64,000 bases of DNA from Phycisphaerales bacterium (GCA_022446795.1 JAKVBX010000001.1:288107-352106), one strand, 5' to 3'. Positions 16,650-28,567 are shown, numbered from the stretch's first letter. Numbers and translations are program-made. Notes: generated by a model from the letters alone, not told the origin.

Positions 16650-17501
16650 ATGCGAGACTTCTTTTCGACCTTCACCTCTTACGAGCTCTGGGAGCTCGTG
16701 GTCGAACTGGGGCTGATCTGGCTCTTCGTCTTTCTGGTGTTCCGCTTCCTGCGAGGGACCCGGGGGGCCGGCGTGGTCAAGGGCTTCGCGGTCCTGCTGG
16801 CCCTGCTGCTGCTGCTGGCCCTGATCGGCCTGAATACCGAGTCGTTCGGGCGACTCCAGTTCATCGTCAACTACGTCATCGGCCTGGTCTACATCCTGCT
16901 GATCGTGATCTTCCAGCCGGAACTGCGGCAGGCGGCGATCCGGATTGGCCAGGCCCGGTTCCTCCGACCGGGTCGAGAGCCACGCCAGGCCTTCGTCGAG
17001 TCCATCTCGGAGGCGGTCGATTTCCTCAGCCGGAACCAGTTCGGCGCCCTGATCGCGATCGAACGCAGCGTCCGGCTCGGCGGTCTCGTGGAAGGCGGCC
17101 AGATGCTGGATGCCAGGATCAGTGCCCGGCTCCTGCAGTCGATCTTCTGGCCCAACAGTCCGCTGCATGACCTGGGCGTGGTTGTCCGTGAGGATCGCAT
17201 CCTGGCTGCCGGCGTGCAATTCCCACTGGCCGAGGAAGGCACCCTGCCGGTGCGATACGGTTCGCGCCACCGAGCCGCTGTCGGCCTGGCAACAGAAAGT
17301 GATTGCGTCGTCGTAATCGTCAGCGAGGAGACCGGCATCATCTCGCTGGCCGTCAATGGACGATTGGAAAGTCCCATCCCGCGTGAGCGTTTCGCCGCGG
17401 TGCTGGGGCAGACACTCGAAATGCAGGTGGACGATTCCGGAACGGCATCGCGGGCCGATGAAGCACCCTCTACCGAAGCCAACCCGGCGGCGGAGTCCTG
17501 A
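16650..17501 (+). CDS. cdaA: Diadenylate cyclase CdaA
   Basis: 283 residues. Two or three N-terminal membrane helices (about 16-33, 43-60, 70-90) are followed by a DisA_N cyclase domain with FQPELRQAAIRIG, IAIERSVRLGGLV, SPLHDLGVVV and the nucleotide-binding RHRAAVGLA, then VIVSEETGIISLAVNGRL. The family converts two ATP to cyclic di-AMP. The usual catalytic motif D-G-A is D-L-G here; the metal-binding Asp is kept but the Gly-Ala pair is changed. A ~30-residue acidic tail is extra. It is followed 4 bases later by cdaR, the standard pairing. Confidence 0.92.
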   Translation: MRDFFSTFTSYELWELVVELGLIWLFVFLVFRFLRGTRGAGVVKGFAVLLALLLLLALIGLNTESFGRLQFIVNYVIGLVYILLIVIFQPELRQAAIRIGQARFLRPGREPRQAFVESISEAVDFLSRNQFGALIAIERSVRLGGLVEGGQMLDARISARLLQSIFWPNSPLHDLGVVVREDRILAAGVQFPLAEEGTLPVRYGSRHRAAVGLATESDCVVVIVSEETGIISLAVNGRLESPIPRERFAAVLGQTLEMQVDDSGTASRADEAPSTEANPAAES

Positions 17502-17505
17502 GATC

Positions 17506-18516
17506 ATGAAACGACACGGTGTCGACATCATGACGCTCTTCATCGTGACCGTGGTCACGGTCCTGATCTGGATGCTCGCGGAAGCCCGGACACGTGAAGC
17601 CCAGACGATCAAGGCAACCATCGAGTTCAGCGTGCCGGGACAGGGCAACTTCGTGATTTCCCCCTCCCAGATCCCGGTCGATATCGGTGTCGAGGGACCG
17701 GCGGAGGCCGTCCGGGAAATGCAGCAGGCCCTCCAGGAGGCCATTGCCCTGCCAGTCACCGCGCAGCGTGGACAGCAGACGGTTGATGATCTCGCCCAGG
17801 CCATCTCGGATATCGAACGAATTCGACGAACCGGTGCCACGATCGTCTCGGTGCTTCCCCCCTTCGCCGAGGTACAGGTCGAGGAGTTGATCACCCGGAC
17901 GGCCACCGTGCAAGCGGTGCTCCCCACCGTCTCGACGGTCGAGAACGTCGAAGCGAACCAGGAAGTCAGCGTGACGCTGCCCGCACGGGACGCGGATCGA
18001 CTGCCGCAGCCGCTCACGGTCGAGGCCGTGGTTCCACAGGGTGATGTCGAACGGCTGCAGCCCGGATATCACACGGTCGAGGGCATCGTTCGATTGCAGT
18101 CCGACCTGGGCACGTTCGATTCCGTCACGTTCACACCCGCACAGGTTCGCGTGTCTTTCCGGCTCGTATCACGGGTCAAGACCATTGACCTGGAACAGGT
18201 TCGTATCCAGATCAACAGCGCCCCGCAGGACTTCGGAAAGTACCGCGTAACGCTCCCGGAACAGTTCCTCCGCAACGTAAGCATCGAGGCTGATGCGGAC
18301 GTGGTCGCCCGGCTGGAAAAGGGCGAGGGCCAGGTCGTGGCCGTGGTGTATCTCAGCACCAACGACAAGGAACGCCGTCTCGAGAAGAAACCCGTCGCCT
18401 ACTTCACGGCCCTCTTCCCCGATGGCATCGGCTACCCCGTCACGGCGACCGTTGACGGAAAGGCCAACCCCGAGATCGACTTGAAGATCACGCCGCTGGG
18501 CGATCCCGCCGAGTGA
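17506..18516 (+). CDS. cdaR: CdaA regulatory protein CdaR (YbbR domains)
   Basis: 336 residues from the ATG at 17506, directly after the cdaA stop. A single N-terminal membrane helix (IMTLFIVTVVTVLIWMLAEA) anchors an extracytoplasmic stretch of YbbR-like beta repeats, e.g. PLTVEAVVPQGDVERLQPGYHTVE-type segments. CdaR binds CdaA and adjusts c-di-AMP synthesis in Firmicutes; the pairing here suggests the same arrangement. GlmM, often the third gene, is not present. Confidence 0.83.
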   Translation: MKRHGVDIMTLFIVTVVTVLIWMLAEARTREAQTIKATIEFSVPGQGNFVISPSQIPVDIGVEGPAEAVREMQQALQEAIALPVTAQRGQQTVDDLAQAISDIERIRRTGATIVSVLPPFAEVQVEELITRTATVQAVLPTVSTVENVEANQEVSVTLPARDADRLPQPLTVEAVVPQGDVERLQPGYHTVEGIVRLQSDLGTFDSVTFTPAQVRVSFRLVSRVKTIDLEQVRIQINSAPQDFGKYRVTLPEQFLRNVSIEADADVVARLEKGEGQVVAVVYLSTNDKERRLEKKPVAYFTALFPDGIGYPVTATVDGKANPEIDLKITPLGDPAE

Positions 18517-18534
18517 CTCGGGCCATCTGCCGGA

Positions 18535-19848
<1,314 letters not shown>

Positions 19849-19850
19849 GG

Positions 19851-20681
19851 TCAGACCTGTCCGCCGATGACCTGGTTCGGATCACGCCAGGACTCGATGT
19901 CCTCGCGAACGCTCCGACCGCTGAAGAACAACAGCAGGAAGATGGGCCAGACGAGCTGAACCACGCCCGCAACGATGAAGACAATGAGACCGATCAATCG
20001 CATCGTCTCGCGACTGATATCCGGTGCCGCGGTACCGCTCTCCCTGGCCTGTATCGCCATCTCCTGCTGAACGACGTAGACGATGCCATCCAACTCCATG
20101 ATCATGAGCCCCACCCAGGCGATGGCCAGCAGAATGCGAAGCACGGCCCAGGACTTGAGTATGCCCACGGCCGAGGGCGTTCGCCCCAGCAGTTTGATAC
20201 CGCCCACGAGCAACCAGATCGAGAAAACCAGGGAGATCAACTCGACGACGATGTGCACGGCACCGGGCTGCATCTGCACCGACGCGACCGTTTGGCCTGA
20301 TCTCTCGGCCTCCTCGGCCCCCTCAGCCGCCTCGGCCGGGCTGTCGTAGGTCACGGCGGTGGTTCCGCCCGTCTCTGTGTCGCCCGCGTTGCCTGATCCC
20401 GCGGAGGCCTCGCCTGCATCCGCCGCATCAGCCGCGGGTGCTCCGCTCTCAAAGGTCATGGTGGTGTTCTTCTCGAAGGTGTCCGGGGCAACAACGGACA
20501 GGATGCTGCCGCCCGAGTTGCATCCCCAGCAGAGAATCCCGAGGGACCCGAGGATGATCGAAATGACGCCGATCACGCTGGGCCATCGAGCCGCCTGACG
20601 AAGCGCCGGCGCCGCTGAATAGTCCGAAGGTGGAGAGAAGGCGCTGCCGCCATCATCAGGGGAACGGGTGGGCATCGTCAT
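19851..20681 (-). CDS. Hypothetical four-helix membrane protein
   Basis: 276 residues. A Ser/Pro/Ala-rich N-terminus precedes a first helix (WPSVIGVISIILGSLGILCWGC). Then comes an extracytoplasmic, Ala/Gly/Glu-rich low-complexity segment (~75-125), followed by three more helices (VELISLVFSIWLLVGGIKLL, LRILLAIAWVGLMI, LIGLIVFIVAGVVQLVWPIFLLLFF). The C-terminus ends with RDPNQVIGGQV. A GAGGAG ribosome site lies 8-9 bases before the ATG. No family recognised; it sits between pheS and tyrS. Confidence 0.62.
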   Translation of the reverse strand: MTMPTRSPDDGGSAFSPPSDYSAAPALRQAARWPSVIGVISIILGSLGILCWGCNSGGSILSVVAPDTFEKNTTMTFESGAPAADAADAGEASAGSGNAGDTETGGTTAVTYDSPAEAAEGAEEAERSGQTVASVQMQPGAVHIVVELISLVFSIWLLVGGIKLLGRTPSAVGILKSWAVLRILLAIAWVGLMIMELDGIVYVVQQEMAIQARESGTAAPDISRETMRLIGLIVFIVAGVVQLVWPIFLLLFFSGRSVREDIESWRDPNQVIGGQV

Positions 20682-20717
20682 GGTGTCGACTCCTCGCCTG
20701 AAACGTGGAACAGGAAT

Positions 20718-21704
20718 TCAGAACTGCCGCAGGAAGCGAGCATCATTCTCAAAAAGCCACCGGATATCTGGAATGCCGTACTTCCGCATGGCGATTCGTT
20801 CGATCCCGAGGCCGAACGCGAAACCGGTCCAGACCTCCGGATCGTAGCCGACGGCCTTGAACACGTTGGGGTCCACCATGCCGCATCCGCCAATCTCCAC
20901 CCATTGCCACTTCCCTCGCACCGGCATTCTCATGTCGACCTCGGCCGAGGGCTCGGTGAAGGGGAAAAAGCTCGGTCGCATCCGGATATCGGCCTCGGGG
21001 CCGAAGAAGGTCCGGGCAAAGTGGAACAGCGTCGCCTTGAGGTCGACGAGCGTCACGCCGCGATCCACCCAGAGTCCTTCGACCTGGTGGAACATGCTGT
21101 AGTGCGTCGCGTCGTGGGTATCCGGCCGGTAGACCCGTCCTGGTGAGATCACCCGGATCGGCGGCGGCGTCGTCTCCATCACGCGGATCTGGACGGTCGA
21201 GGTCTGCGTCCGAAGCATCCCCCCACCGTCGAGAAAGAAGTTGTCACTGGGCTCGCGGGCCGGGTGCGCCTCGGGCATGTTCAGCGCAATGAAGTTGTGC
21301 CACTCGTCCTCGACTTCCGGTCCCTGGGCGACGGTGAATCCCATCCGACTGAACACATCGATGACCCCGTCCACGGTCCGTGCCAGGATGTGCCGTCGAC
21401 CGGTCCCGACCGGAAGGCCTGGTTCGGTCACGTCGAGGGGTGGACCGGTGGTCGCGGCACCGGACTCCTGCCGGGCCTTGAAGGCCGCCTCCAGCGACTT
21501 CTTCAGGGCATTCATCCGCTGGCCGAAGGCCGGCCGCTCCTCTGGAGCGCAGGTCTTCATGCCGGCCATCAGTTCCTTGAGGCGTCCCTTGCTTCCCAGC
21601 CAGCCGATGCGCCATTGCTCCAATGCAGCGTCATCCCCCGCCTGCTGCAGGCCTTCCAGGGCCTCGGCTTCAACGCCATCGATGCTGTGGAGATCGGTGC
21701 TCAT
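20718..21704 (-). CDS. pheS: Phenylalanyl-tRNA synthetase alpha subunit
   Basis: 328 residues. An N-terminal helical hairpin (1-~90) precedes the class II catalytic core with HNFIALNMPEAHPARE, motif 2 region RVYRPDTHDATHYSMFHQVE, EPSAEVDMRMP and motif 3 GFAFGLGIERIAM. It forms the alpha2beta2 enzyme charging tRNA-Phe; pheT is not in this window, so the subunits are encoded apart. TACACT lies 11 bases before the ATG, a likely -10 giving a very short leader. Confidence 0.96.
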   Translation of the reverse strand: MSTDLHSIDGVEAEALEGLQQAGDDAALEQWRIGWLGSKGRLKELMAGMKTCAPEERPAFGQRMNALKKSLEAAFKARQESGAATTGPPLDVTEPGLPVGTGRRHILARTVDGVIDVFSRMGFTVAQGPEVEDEWHNFIALNMPEAHPAREPSDNFFLDGGGMLRTQTSTVQIRVMETTPPPIRVISPGRVYRPDTHDATHYSMFHQVEGLWVDRGVTLVDLKATLFHFARTFFGPEADIRMRPSFFPFTEPSAEVDMRMPVRGKWQWVEIGGCGMVDPNVFKAVGYDPEVWTGFAFGLGIERIAMRKYGIPDIRWLFENDARFLRQF

Positions 21705-21715
21705 CGCTGGGGCCT

Positions 21716-21721
21716 AGTGTA
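21716..21721 (-). promoter_or_regulatory. -10 element TACACT for pheS
   Basis: TACACT on the minus strand, 11 bases before the pheS ATG; predicts a leader of about 5 bases. No clear -35 box. Confidence 0.4.
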
Positions 21722-21757
21722 GCCCGGTCGAGGAACCAGCGGAGCGCACGAGACCGC

Positions 21758-21773
21758 GCTGGCCAGGGCCAGC
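21758..21773 (-). terminator. Hairpin downstream of rplQ
   Basis: GCTGGCC-AG-GGCCAGC, a perfect inverted repeat (effective 6-bp stem with a 4-base loop), about 28 bases after the rplQ stop. No T run follows. It may end the ribosomal operon, but support is limited. Confidence 0.28.
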
Positions 21774-21800
21774 AGCGGGTCTTCAGCGGGAACCGCAGTT

Positions 21801-22544
21801 TCAGTCCTTGTCTTTCTCGGCATCGTCACCGCCGGCGTCATCCGCAGCAGCCTCGGTCGCCTCGTCAGCAGCCGCCTCTTCGACGGGTGCCTCCTCGACT
21901 ACGGCTTCCTCGGCAGGTGCTTCCTCGGCAACGGCTTCCTCGGGCTCAGCGACCGCGGTGGCATCGCCCCCACGCTCCTTGTGCAGGCCCGCGGCAAAGG
22001 TCGACCGCTTGTCCGCCTGGCGTCGACGGCCGGAGGTTCCGCCACCGATCTCGGGGCCACCTTCCTCGCCGACCAGTTGGAGGATGACGATGTCAGCCCC
22101 ATCTCCGAGCCGGTTGCGGCCCGTGGCCACGATCCGGGTATAGCCGCCGTCACGATCGTCGTAACGCGAGGCCACCTTCGTCATGACATGCTGAACCAGG
22201 CGAGGCGACTTCTTCACGTCGCCGTAGCGGGTGAACTTGATCTCGTCCTCGCTGGGCAGGTCGAAGTATGGGTTTTCCTTGGCGGAGTCACGGACGTTGG
22301 GGTCAGCAACCCAGGAGTGGATCTTGCGATCCGTCAACGTCGCCTCGATCTGCCGACGCGCATGCAGCCCACCACGCTTGGCCAGCGTGATGATCTTCTC
22401 GATGAAGGGCTGGACGGCCTTGGCCTTGGGCCGGGTCGTCTCGATCTGCCCGTGCTCGAAGAGCCCGGCGGCGAGATTCCGGAGCATGGCCCGTCGATGG
22501 GCGCTGGTCCGATTGAGTTGTTTTCCGTGAATTCGATTACGCAT
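21801..22544 (-). CDS. rplQ: 50S ribosomal protein bL17 with long acidic tail
   Basis: 247 residues from the ATG at 22544, which has GGGAG 7 bases upstream; another ATG at 22550 adds two residues. The first ~120 residues are typical bL17 (MRNRIHGKQLNRTSAHRRAM, LFEHGQIETTRPKAKAVQPF). They are followed by ~55 residues of linker and ~60 residues of Ala/Glu/Val repeats (EEAPVEEAA, AEEAVVEEAP), roughly doubling the family length. The tail is strongly acidic and likely disordered. Last gene of the alpha-type operon. Confidence 0.95.
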   Translation of the reverse strand: MRNRIHGKQLNRTSAHRRAMLRNLAAGLFEHGQIETTRPKAKAVQPFIEKIITLAKRGGLHARRQIEATLTDRKIHSWVADPNVRDSAKENPYFDLPSEDEIKFTRYGDVKKSPRLVQHVMTKVASRYDDRDGGYTRIVATGRNRLGDGADIVILQLVGEEGGPEIGGGTSGRRRQADKRSTFAAGLHKERGGDATAVAEPEEAVAEEAPAEEAVVEEAPVEEAAADEATEAAADDAGGDDAEKDKD

Positions 22545-22591
22545 GGTCATGCTCCCGGCTCAGGGCGTCACCGCCCAGAACCACCTCGCTG

Positions 22592-23620
22592 TCACAACAG
22601 CGTGGGCTTCTCCTCTGCAACCTGGTAGCCCTCGGGCAACTGCATGCCCAGGGACAAGCCAAGGTCCTCAAGTTTCTTCTTCACCTCGCGAAGCGAGGTC
22701 TTGCCGAAGCTCCGAACGGCCAGCAGTGTGGGTTCGTCCTTGACGACCAGTTCCGCCACCGTCGCGACTTCCGCCGTTTCCAGGCAGTTGTTCGCCCGAA
22801 CCGTCAGATCAAGATCCATGACGGACATGTTGAGCTTGTTGATCAGTTCCTCGTCCACGGCCGCCACGGCTGCCGCCTCCTCGGACACCACCTCGGTCCC
22901 GATCTCGCCGATCTGGACAAAGGGGTTGAGATGCTTGCGGAGGATCTTCGCGGCTTCCACGAGGGCCATCTCGGGAGAGATGGTGCCGTCTGTCCAGACA
23001 TCGATGACCAGGCGGTCATAGTTGGTCTTCTGGCCGACGCGGGTGTCCTCGACGCGATACCGAACGCGTTGCACGGGGCTGAAGACCGAGTCCATCGGAA
23101 TATCGCCGATGATCTGATCCTCGCTGCCACGCATGTACTTGTCCGAAGCAGGCTCGTAGCCACGACCACGCATCACCGTCAGTTCGATCTCGAGCGAGAC
23201 GTTGTCGGTCAGGGTGGCGATCACATGATCGGGGTTGTGAATCGTGATGCTGGGATCCGCCTCAATCAGGTCGGCGGTGACCTCGCCGGGCCCGGAAGCG
23301 GACAGCTTCAGGATCCGCGGCTCATTGACATCGCTGTCGAGGCTGACGACGACACCCTTGAGATTCAGGATGAGGTCCGTCACATCCTCCGTCACACCGG
23401 GCATCGTCGTGAACTCGTGCTCGACGCCCTTGATGGAGATGTTGGTGATCGCAGCACCTTCGATGCTGCTCAGGAGAATACGGCGAAGGCTGTTTCCGAT
23501 GGTCGTACCGAAACCGCGCTCAAAGGGCTCGACGACAAAACGGCCGAACGTCTCCGTGCGGGACGCTGCGTCCTGGTCGACGCGAGCGGGAAGTTCCAGT
23601 CCTCTCCAGCGAATATGCAT
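22592..23620 (-). CDS. rpoA: RNA polymerase alpha subunit
   Basis: 342 residues from the ATG at 23620 (MHIRWRGLELPARV); an in-frame ATG at 23626 and TTG at 23635 are possible. The N-terminal dimerisation domain has RFVVEPFERGFGTTIGNSLRR and the C-terminal domain has NNCLETAEVATVAEL and VRSFGKTSLREVKKKLEDLG, which contacts UP elements and activators. It follows rpsK directly: rpsD, normally between them, is absent, and the 138-base gap has no gene. Confidence 0.97.
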   Translation of the reverse strand: MHIRWRGLELPARVDQDAASRTETFGRFVVEPFERGFGTTIGNSLRRILLSSIEGAAITNISIKGVEHEFTTMPGVTEDVTDLILNLKGVVVSLDSDVNEPRILKLSASGPGEVTADLIEADPSITIHNPDHVIATLTDNVSLEIELTVMRGRGYEPASDKYMRGSEDQIIGDIPMDSVFSPVQRVRYRVEDTRVGQKTNYDRLVIDVWTDGTISPEMALVEAAKILRKHLNPFVQIGEIGTEVVSEEAAAVAAVDEELINKLNMSVMDLDLTVRANNCLETAEVATVAELVVKDEPTLLAVRSFGKTSLREVKKKLEDLGLSLGMQLPEGYQVAEEKPTLL

Positions 23621-23758
23621 GTTCATCCAGTCCAATCCGGTGGTCTTGCTGCGTGTGCGGACGTCCCGGTGTCTCGGTCGGACCCAGCCACCGAGTGGGG
23701 TCCGCCTTCTGTTGCCGAGTCGGTGGTCGGCGACAAGCCGACCGTGTATCCATTGAAA

Positions 23759-24130
23759 TCAGACGCGTCGCTGCTTCCGCGAACGACATCCATTGTGTGG
23801 AATCGGGGTGTGATCTTCGACGGCGGTGATCGTCAAGCCGGCATGATCCAGGCCCGTGACGGCGGCCTCTCGGCCGGACCCCGGACCCTTGACCCGGACC
23901 TCGACCTCGCGGACGCCCATTCGCTTGGCCTTGGACGCGGCCCGTTCCGCCGCTCGCGTGGCGGCAAACGGCGTCGCCTTGCGTGCGCCCTTGAACCCGA
24001 CCGTTCCGGCCGAATCCCAGCACAGCGTCTCGCCACTCACGTCCGCGAACGTGACGATCGTGTTGTTGAAGCTCGCGTGCACGTGCACGATGGCCTTGAC
24101 GATGTTGCGTCGAACTTTCTTCTTGCTCAT
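23759..24130 (-). CDS. rpsK: 30S ribosomal protein uS11
   Basis: 123 residues. [39 protein letters not shown] and the C-terminal [18 protein letters not shown] are the uS11 signatures; the protein lines the platform near the mRNA exit. Length matches the family. It lies 94 bases after rpsM in the alpha operon. Confidence 0.97.
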   Translation of the reverse strand: MSKKKVRRNIVKAIVHVHASFNNTIVTFADVSGETLCWDSAGTVGFKGARKATPFAATRAAERAASKAKRMGVREVEVRVKGPGSGREAAVTGLDHAGLTITAVEDHTPIPHNGCRSRKQRRV

Positions 24131-24224
24131 GGCTCGTACTTATCCTCGCTTGGCGGTCCCTTCTCCCTGGGCGGGCAGGAACCTCACGATGGCGGGTCGA
24201 ATCGACCCACATTACTTCTGTTTA

Positions 24225-24596
24225 CTAGACGCCCTTCTTACCGGCGACGGTCCGCTTGCGACCCTTGCGGGTCCGGGCGTTGCACTTGGTTCGCTGGCCA
24301 CGCGTGGGCAGGCCACGGCGATGTCGATCGCCGCGGTACGACCGGATGTCGCGGAGCCGCTGAACGTTCTGCTGAACCTGCCGCTTGAGCGCACCCTCGA
24401 CGATGTAGCCCTCGTCGATCACGGCGGAGATCTGGCTGACCTCCGGCTCGTTCAGCTCGCCGGCCTTCTTTTCCGGGTCAACGCCAGCCGCCTCGAGGAT
24501 TTTGTCCGAGAAGCTGGGCCCGATCCCGTGGATATATCGAAGGGCGTAGCGCACCTTCTTTCGTTCCGGAATGTCGACACCTGCAATACGTGGCAT
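24225..24596 (-). CDS. rpsM: 30S ribosomal protein uS13
   Basis: 123 residues starting MPRIAGVDIPERKKVRYALRY, with the helix-two-turn-helix GIGPSFSDKILEAAGV and the basic tail RGLPTRGQRTKCNARTRKG that reaches the P-site tRNA. Standard length, between rpmJ and rpsK. Confidence 0.97.
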   Translation of the reverse strand: MPRIAGVDIPERKKVRYALRYIHGIGPSFSDKILEAAGVDPEKKAGELNEPEVSQISAVIDEGYIVEGALKRQVQQNVQRLRDIRSYRGDRHRRGLPTRGQRTKCNARTRKGRKRTVAGKKGV

Positions 24597-24641
24597 CTGG
24601 ATCGCTCCTTCGTGGGGCGATGAGCTCGCTTTCGCGAGTCA

Positions 24642-24758
24642 TCAGCCTTGCCGCTGCTTCAACCTCGGGTTCTTCTTGTTGATGATGAAACGCTTTCCCT
24701 TACGGATCACGATCTGGCAATCCTTGGTGCGACGTCGAACACTGCTCTTGACTTTCAT
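24642..24758 (-). CDS. rpmJ: 50S ribosomal protein bL36, zinc-free form
   Basis: 38 residues, [20 protein letters not shown] to LKQRQG. The start MKV, the length and the terminal KQRQG identify bL36. Usual bL36 binds zinc through C-x2-C, a later C and a H; here those positions are Thr, Cys, Asn and Leu, so only one ligand remains and zinc cannot be held. It sits in the normal place between infA and rpsM, so this is the primary copy unless a second exists elsewhere. Confidence 0.93.
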   Translation of the reverse strand: MKVKSSVRRRTKDCQIVIRKGKRFIINKKNPRLKQRQG

Positions 24759-24787
24759 AACTCTGCTCGCTCTTCCTGGCACGCCTG

Positions 24788-25003
24788 TCACTGTCGGTAG
24801 ACGATGCGGCCTTTCGTCATGTCATACGGGCTCAATTCGACCTTGACCTTGTCACCCGGGAGAATTCGAATGTAGAACTTCCGCATTCGGCCGCTGATGT
24901 AAGCGAGGATTTGCTGCCCGTTCTCCAGCTCGACTTTGAATCGAGTATCTGGCAGCGCCTCGGTCACAACGGCATCCAGGGTGATCTTTTCTTCTTTGGC
25001 CAT
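24788..25003 (-). CDS. infA: Translation initiation factor IF-1
   Basis: 71 residues from the ATG at 25003 ([20 protein letters not shown]); the frame is open further upstream but the extra residues are not IF-1-like. One OB fold with [21 protein letters not shown] and the ending GRIVYRQ. IF-1 occupies the ribosomal A site during initiation. It is 22 bases after secY; adk and map, often between them, are absent. Confidence 0.97.
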   Translation of the reverse strand: MAKEEKITLDAVVTEALPDTRFKVELENGQQILAYISGRMRKFYIRILPGDKVKVELSPYDMTKGRIVYRQ

Positions 25004-25025
25004 TCTGGTCTTCGTACCTCCGCCC

Positions 25026-26423
<1,398 letters not shown>

Positions 26424-26453
26424 TCAGTTCCAGTACACGACGTCAGCGTCGTC

Positions 26454-26930
26454 TCAGGCCTTCTTCTTTCGCATCCACTTGGTCAGCGGGACCTCGGTCA
26501 CGGTTCCACCCGCAGCCTCGATCTTCGCCACAGCAGACCGCGACAACTTGGCCGCGGTCACGTTGAACTTCTTCGTAATCTCGCCATCGCCGAGGATCTT
26601 CAGCGGAAGGGAGGCATCCCGGATGAGACCGAGGTGTGCCAGCACTTCGACGGTGACGTCCGCGCCATCCTCAACCCGCTCCTCGAGCACCTTGAGGTTG
26701 ACCACGTGGTATCGCTTGCGGAACGCATTGTTGGTGAATCCCCGCTTGGGAATCCGCCGCGTCCACGTCATCTGGCCACCTTCGAAGTAGGCCCGTCGGG
26801 AGTAGCCGGACCGGGAGCCGGCACCCTTGTGTCCACGCCCGGAGGTCTTGCCGTGACCACTTCCGTGCCCACGGCCAACCCGCTTGCGTGACGCATGCCG
26901 ACCAACCTTGCCGGTGATATCGTGGATCAT
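26454..26930 (-). CDS. rplO: 50S ribosomal protein uL15
   Basis: 158 residues from the second Met. The Gly-rich RVGRGHGSGHGKTSGRGHKG segment near the N-terminus and RIPKRGFTNNAF are diagnostic. Start and rpsE stop overlap at 26930-26933, leaving no room for rpmD (uL30), which normally lies between the two. Confidence 0.96.
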   Translation of the reverse strand: MIHDITGKVGRHASRKRVGRGHGSGHGKTSGRGHKGAGSRSGYSRRAYFEGGQMTWTRRIPKRGFTNNAFRKRYHVVNLKVLEERVEDGADVTVEVLAHLGLIRDASLPLKILGDGEITKKFNVTAAKLSRSAVAKIEAAGGTVTEVPLTKWMRKKKA

Positions 26931-27550
26931 CATGATGACGATTCCTCCTTCGACGCCGTATCCGAGCCAGCCGCGACCTCGACGGCCTCGGCCTCTTCGT
27001 TGTCGGAAACCACGGGAGCACTGAATGACTCACCGCGACGAATCGACTCCTCGACCGCCGACTCGCCCAGTTCCACACCGCGAAGCTTCGCGACGTCGGC
27101 CTTGGAGCGGAGTTGATCGAGACCCTGGAAGACGGCCTTGCAGAGGTTCTTGGGGTTGTTGGAGCCAAAGGACTTCGTCAGGCAGTCCTGGATGCCCAGC
27201 ATCTCGAGCACGGCACGAACCGCGGCGCCGGCGATGACACCGGTTCCGGGCGATGCCGGGATCAGCCGGACGCGGCAGGCACCGAAGCGACCTTCCACCT
27301 GATGCGGCAGCGTGCGACTCTGGAGCGGATAGGGACGCATGTCCCGCTTCGCCTGCTTCTGGGCCTTCTCGATCGCGAGGGGGACCTGGTTGGCCTTGCC
27401 ATACCCCAGGCCGACGCGACCATGTCGATCACCCACGACGACCAGCGACGAGAAACTGAAGCGGCGTCCGCCCTTCACCGTCGCTGCCGTGCGATACACG
27501 CCGACCGTCGTCGACTCGATACCACCTGATTCTTCAAGCATCTCAGCCAT
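26930..27550 (-). CDS. rpsE: 30S ribosomal protein uS5
   Basis: 206 residues from MAEMLEES (27550); four more residues are possible upstream. [26 protein letters not shown] is the double-stranded RNA-binding fold, and [26 protein letters not shown] the second half. The acidic/Ser-rich C-terminal ~40 residues exceed the family norm. It sits at the mRNA entry channel. Confidence 0.96.
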   Translation of the reverse strand: MAEMLEESGGIESTTVGVYRTAATVKGGRRFSFSSLVVVGDRHGRVGLGYGKANQVPLAIEKAQKQAKRDMRPYPLQSRTLPHQVEGRFGACRVRLIPASPGTGVIAGAAVRAVLEMLGIQDCLTKSFGSNNPKNLCKAVFQGLDQLRSKADVAKLRGVELGESAVEESIRRGESFSAPVVSDNEEAEAVEVAAGSDTASKEESSS

Positions 27551-27580
27551 GGTGTCTCTCACCGCAGGCCTGATCGATGA

Positions 27581-27943
27581 TCAGAACTGCAGTCCTCCTT
27601 CTCGTGCCGCTTCGGCCAGCGCCTTGACGCGACCGTGATAGAGATAGCCGTTTCGATCGAAGACGACGGTCGAGATGCCCGCCGAAGACGCACGCTCTGC
27701 CAGTCGCTTGCCCACCTCGGCAGCACCACCAGCGGCGCCGGCGTTGTCGGCCTTGTTGTCCTTTTCCATGGTGGACGCAGAGGCCAGCGTCACGCCACGC
27801 AGATCGTCGATGATCTGGGCGTACATGTGCCGGGCACTGCGGAACACCGTCAGGCGAGGTCGATCCGGACCACCCATGATGCGCTTCCGGCGGCCTCGTC
27901 GTCGGCGCTGGCGTCGAATGTTCTTGAGCTTGAGTCGATTCAT
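27581..27943 (-). CDS. rplR: 50S ribosomal protein uL18
   Basis: 120 residues from the second of two adjacent Met codons. A basic N-terminus ([16 protein letters not shown]), then [18 protein letters not shown] and the end [23 protein letters not shown] are typical. It binds 5S rRNA together with uL5. Normal place between rplF and rpsE. Confidence 0.96.
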   Translation of the reverse strand: MNRLKLKNIRRQRRRRGRRKRIMGGPDRPRLTVFRSARHMYAQIIDDLRGVTLASASTMEKDNKADNAGAAGGAAEVGKRLAERASSAGISTVVFDRNGYLYHGRVKALAEAAREGGLQF

Positions 27944-27980
27944 CATTCTGACCTTGTGAGTGCTGCTCCCGTCCGATGAC

Positions 27981-28541
27981 TCAGGAGCCGAATACCTTGC
28001 CCTGCTTCCGCGTGATCACTTCGTCCACGTACATGATGCCCTTGCCGTTGTACGGCTCAGGTCGACGCTGATCACGGACCGTTGCGGCGAACTGTCCCAC
28101 CGCGTGCTTGTCAGGACCGCTGATCGCGATCCGGTTGTTCTTGTCAACCTCCACGTCAACACCCTGGGGCGGCGTGAGATCCACGGGGTGGCAGTAGCCG
28201 ACGTTCAGCTGCAGGTTCTTGCCCTGCATCTTGGCGTTCCAGCCGACACCGACGATGTTGAGTTCCTTCTTGAACCCTGCGCTGACGCCGGTAACCATGT
28301 TCTGGATCCGGGCCCGCGTCGTGCCCCAGAAGGCCCGCTGCTGGCGCTGCGACTGCGCCGCCTCGGGAATCGTGCAGCGGATCATCTTCTCGCCCTCGTC
28401 AAAGGCCACGGAGACGCCATCGACCCACTCGAAGGACAGGTCGCCCTTGGGACCCGAGACTCCAATGGACCGACCGCGCTCGTCAACCTTGACGGACACG
28501 CCCGAAGGCACACTGATTGGTTTCTTTCCGATCCTCGACAT
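27981..28541 (-). CDS. rplF: 50S ribosomal protein uL6
   Basis: 186 residues from [15 protein letters not shown] at 28541; a longer frame to 28616 would overlap rpsH and adds unrelated residues. Two similar alpha-beta domains; the C-terminal one carries the conserved [28 protein letters not shown]. It lies near the sarcin-ricin loop. 26 bases after rpsH. Confidence 0.97.
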   Translation of the reverse strand: MSRIGKKPISVPSGVSVKVDERGRSIGVSGPKGDLSFEWVDGVSVAFDEGEKMIRCTIPEAAQSQRQQRAFWGTTRARIQNMVTGVSAGFKKELNIVGVGWNAKMQGKNLQLNVGYCHPVDLTPPQGVDVEVDKNNRIAISGPDKHAVGQFAATVRDQRRPEPYNGKGIMYVDEVITRKQGKVFGS

Positions 28542-28567
28542 GACTCGTTCCTCAGGTGTTCCTTCGC

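Noticed and set aside
16557-18017. Minus-strand open frame of 486 codons
   Set aside because: Antisense to cdaA and cdaR, both of which have clear domains; the antisense product is low-complexity with many His, Asp and Gln.
22931-24388. Plus-strand open frame of 485 codons
   Set aside because: Antisense to rpoA, rpsK and rpsM, which are unambiguous; no domain in the antisense product.
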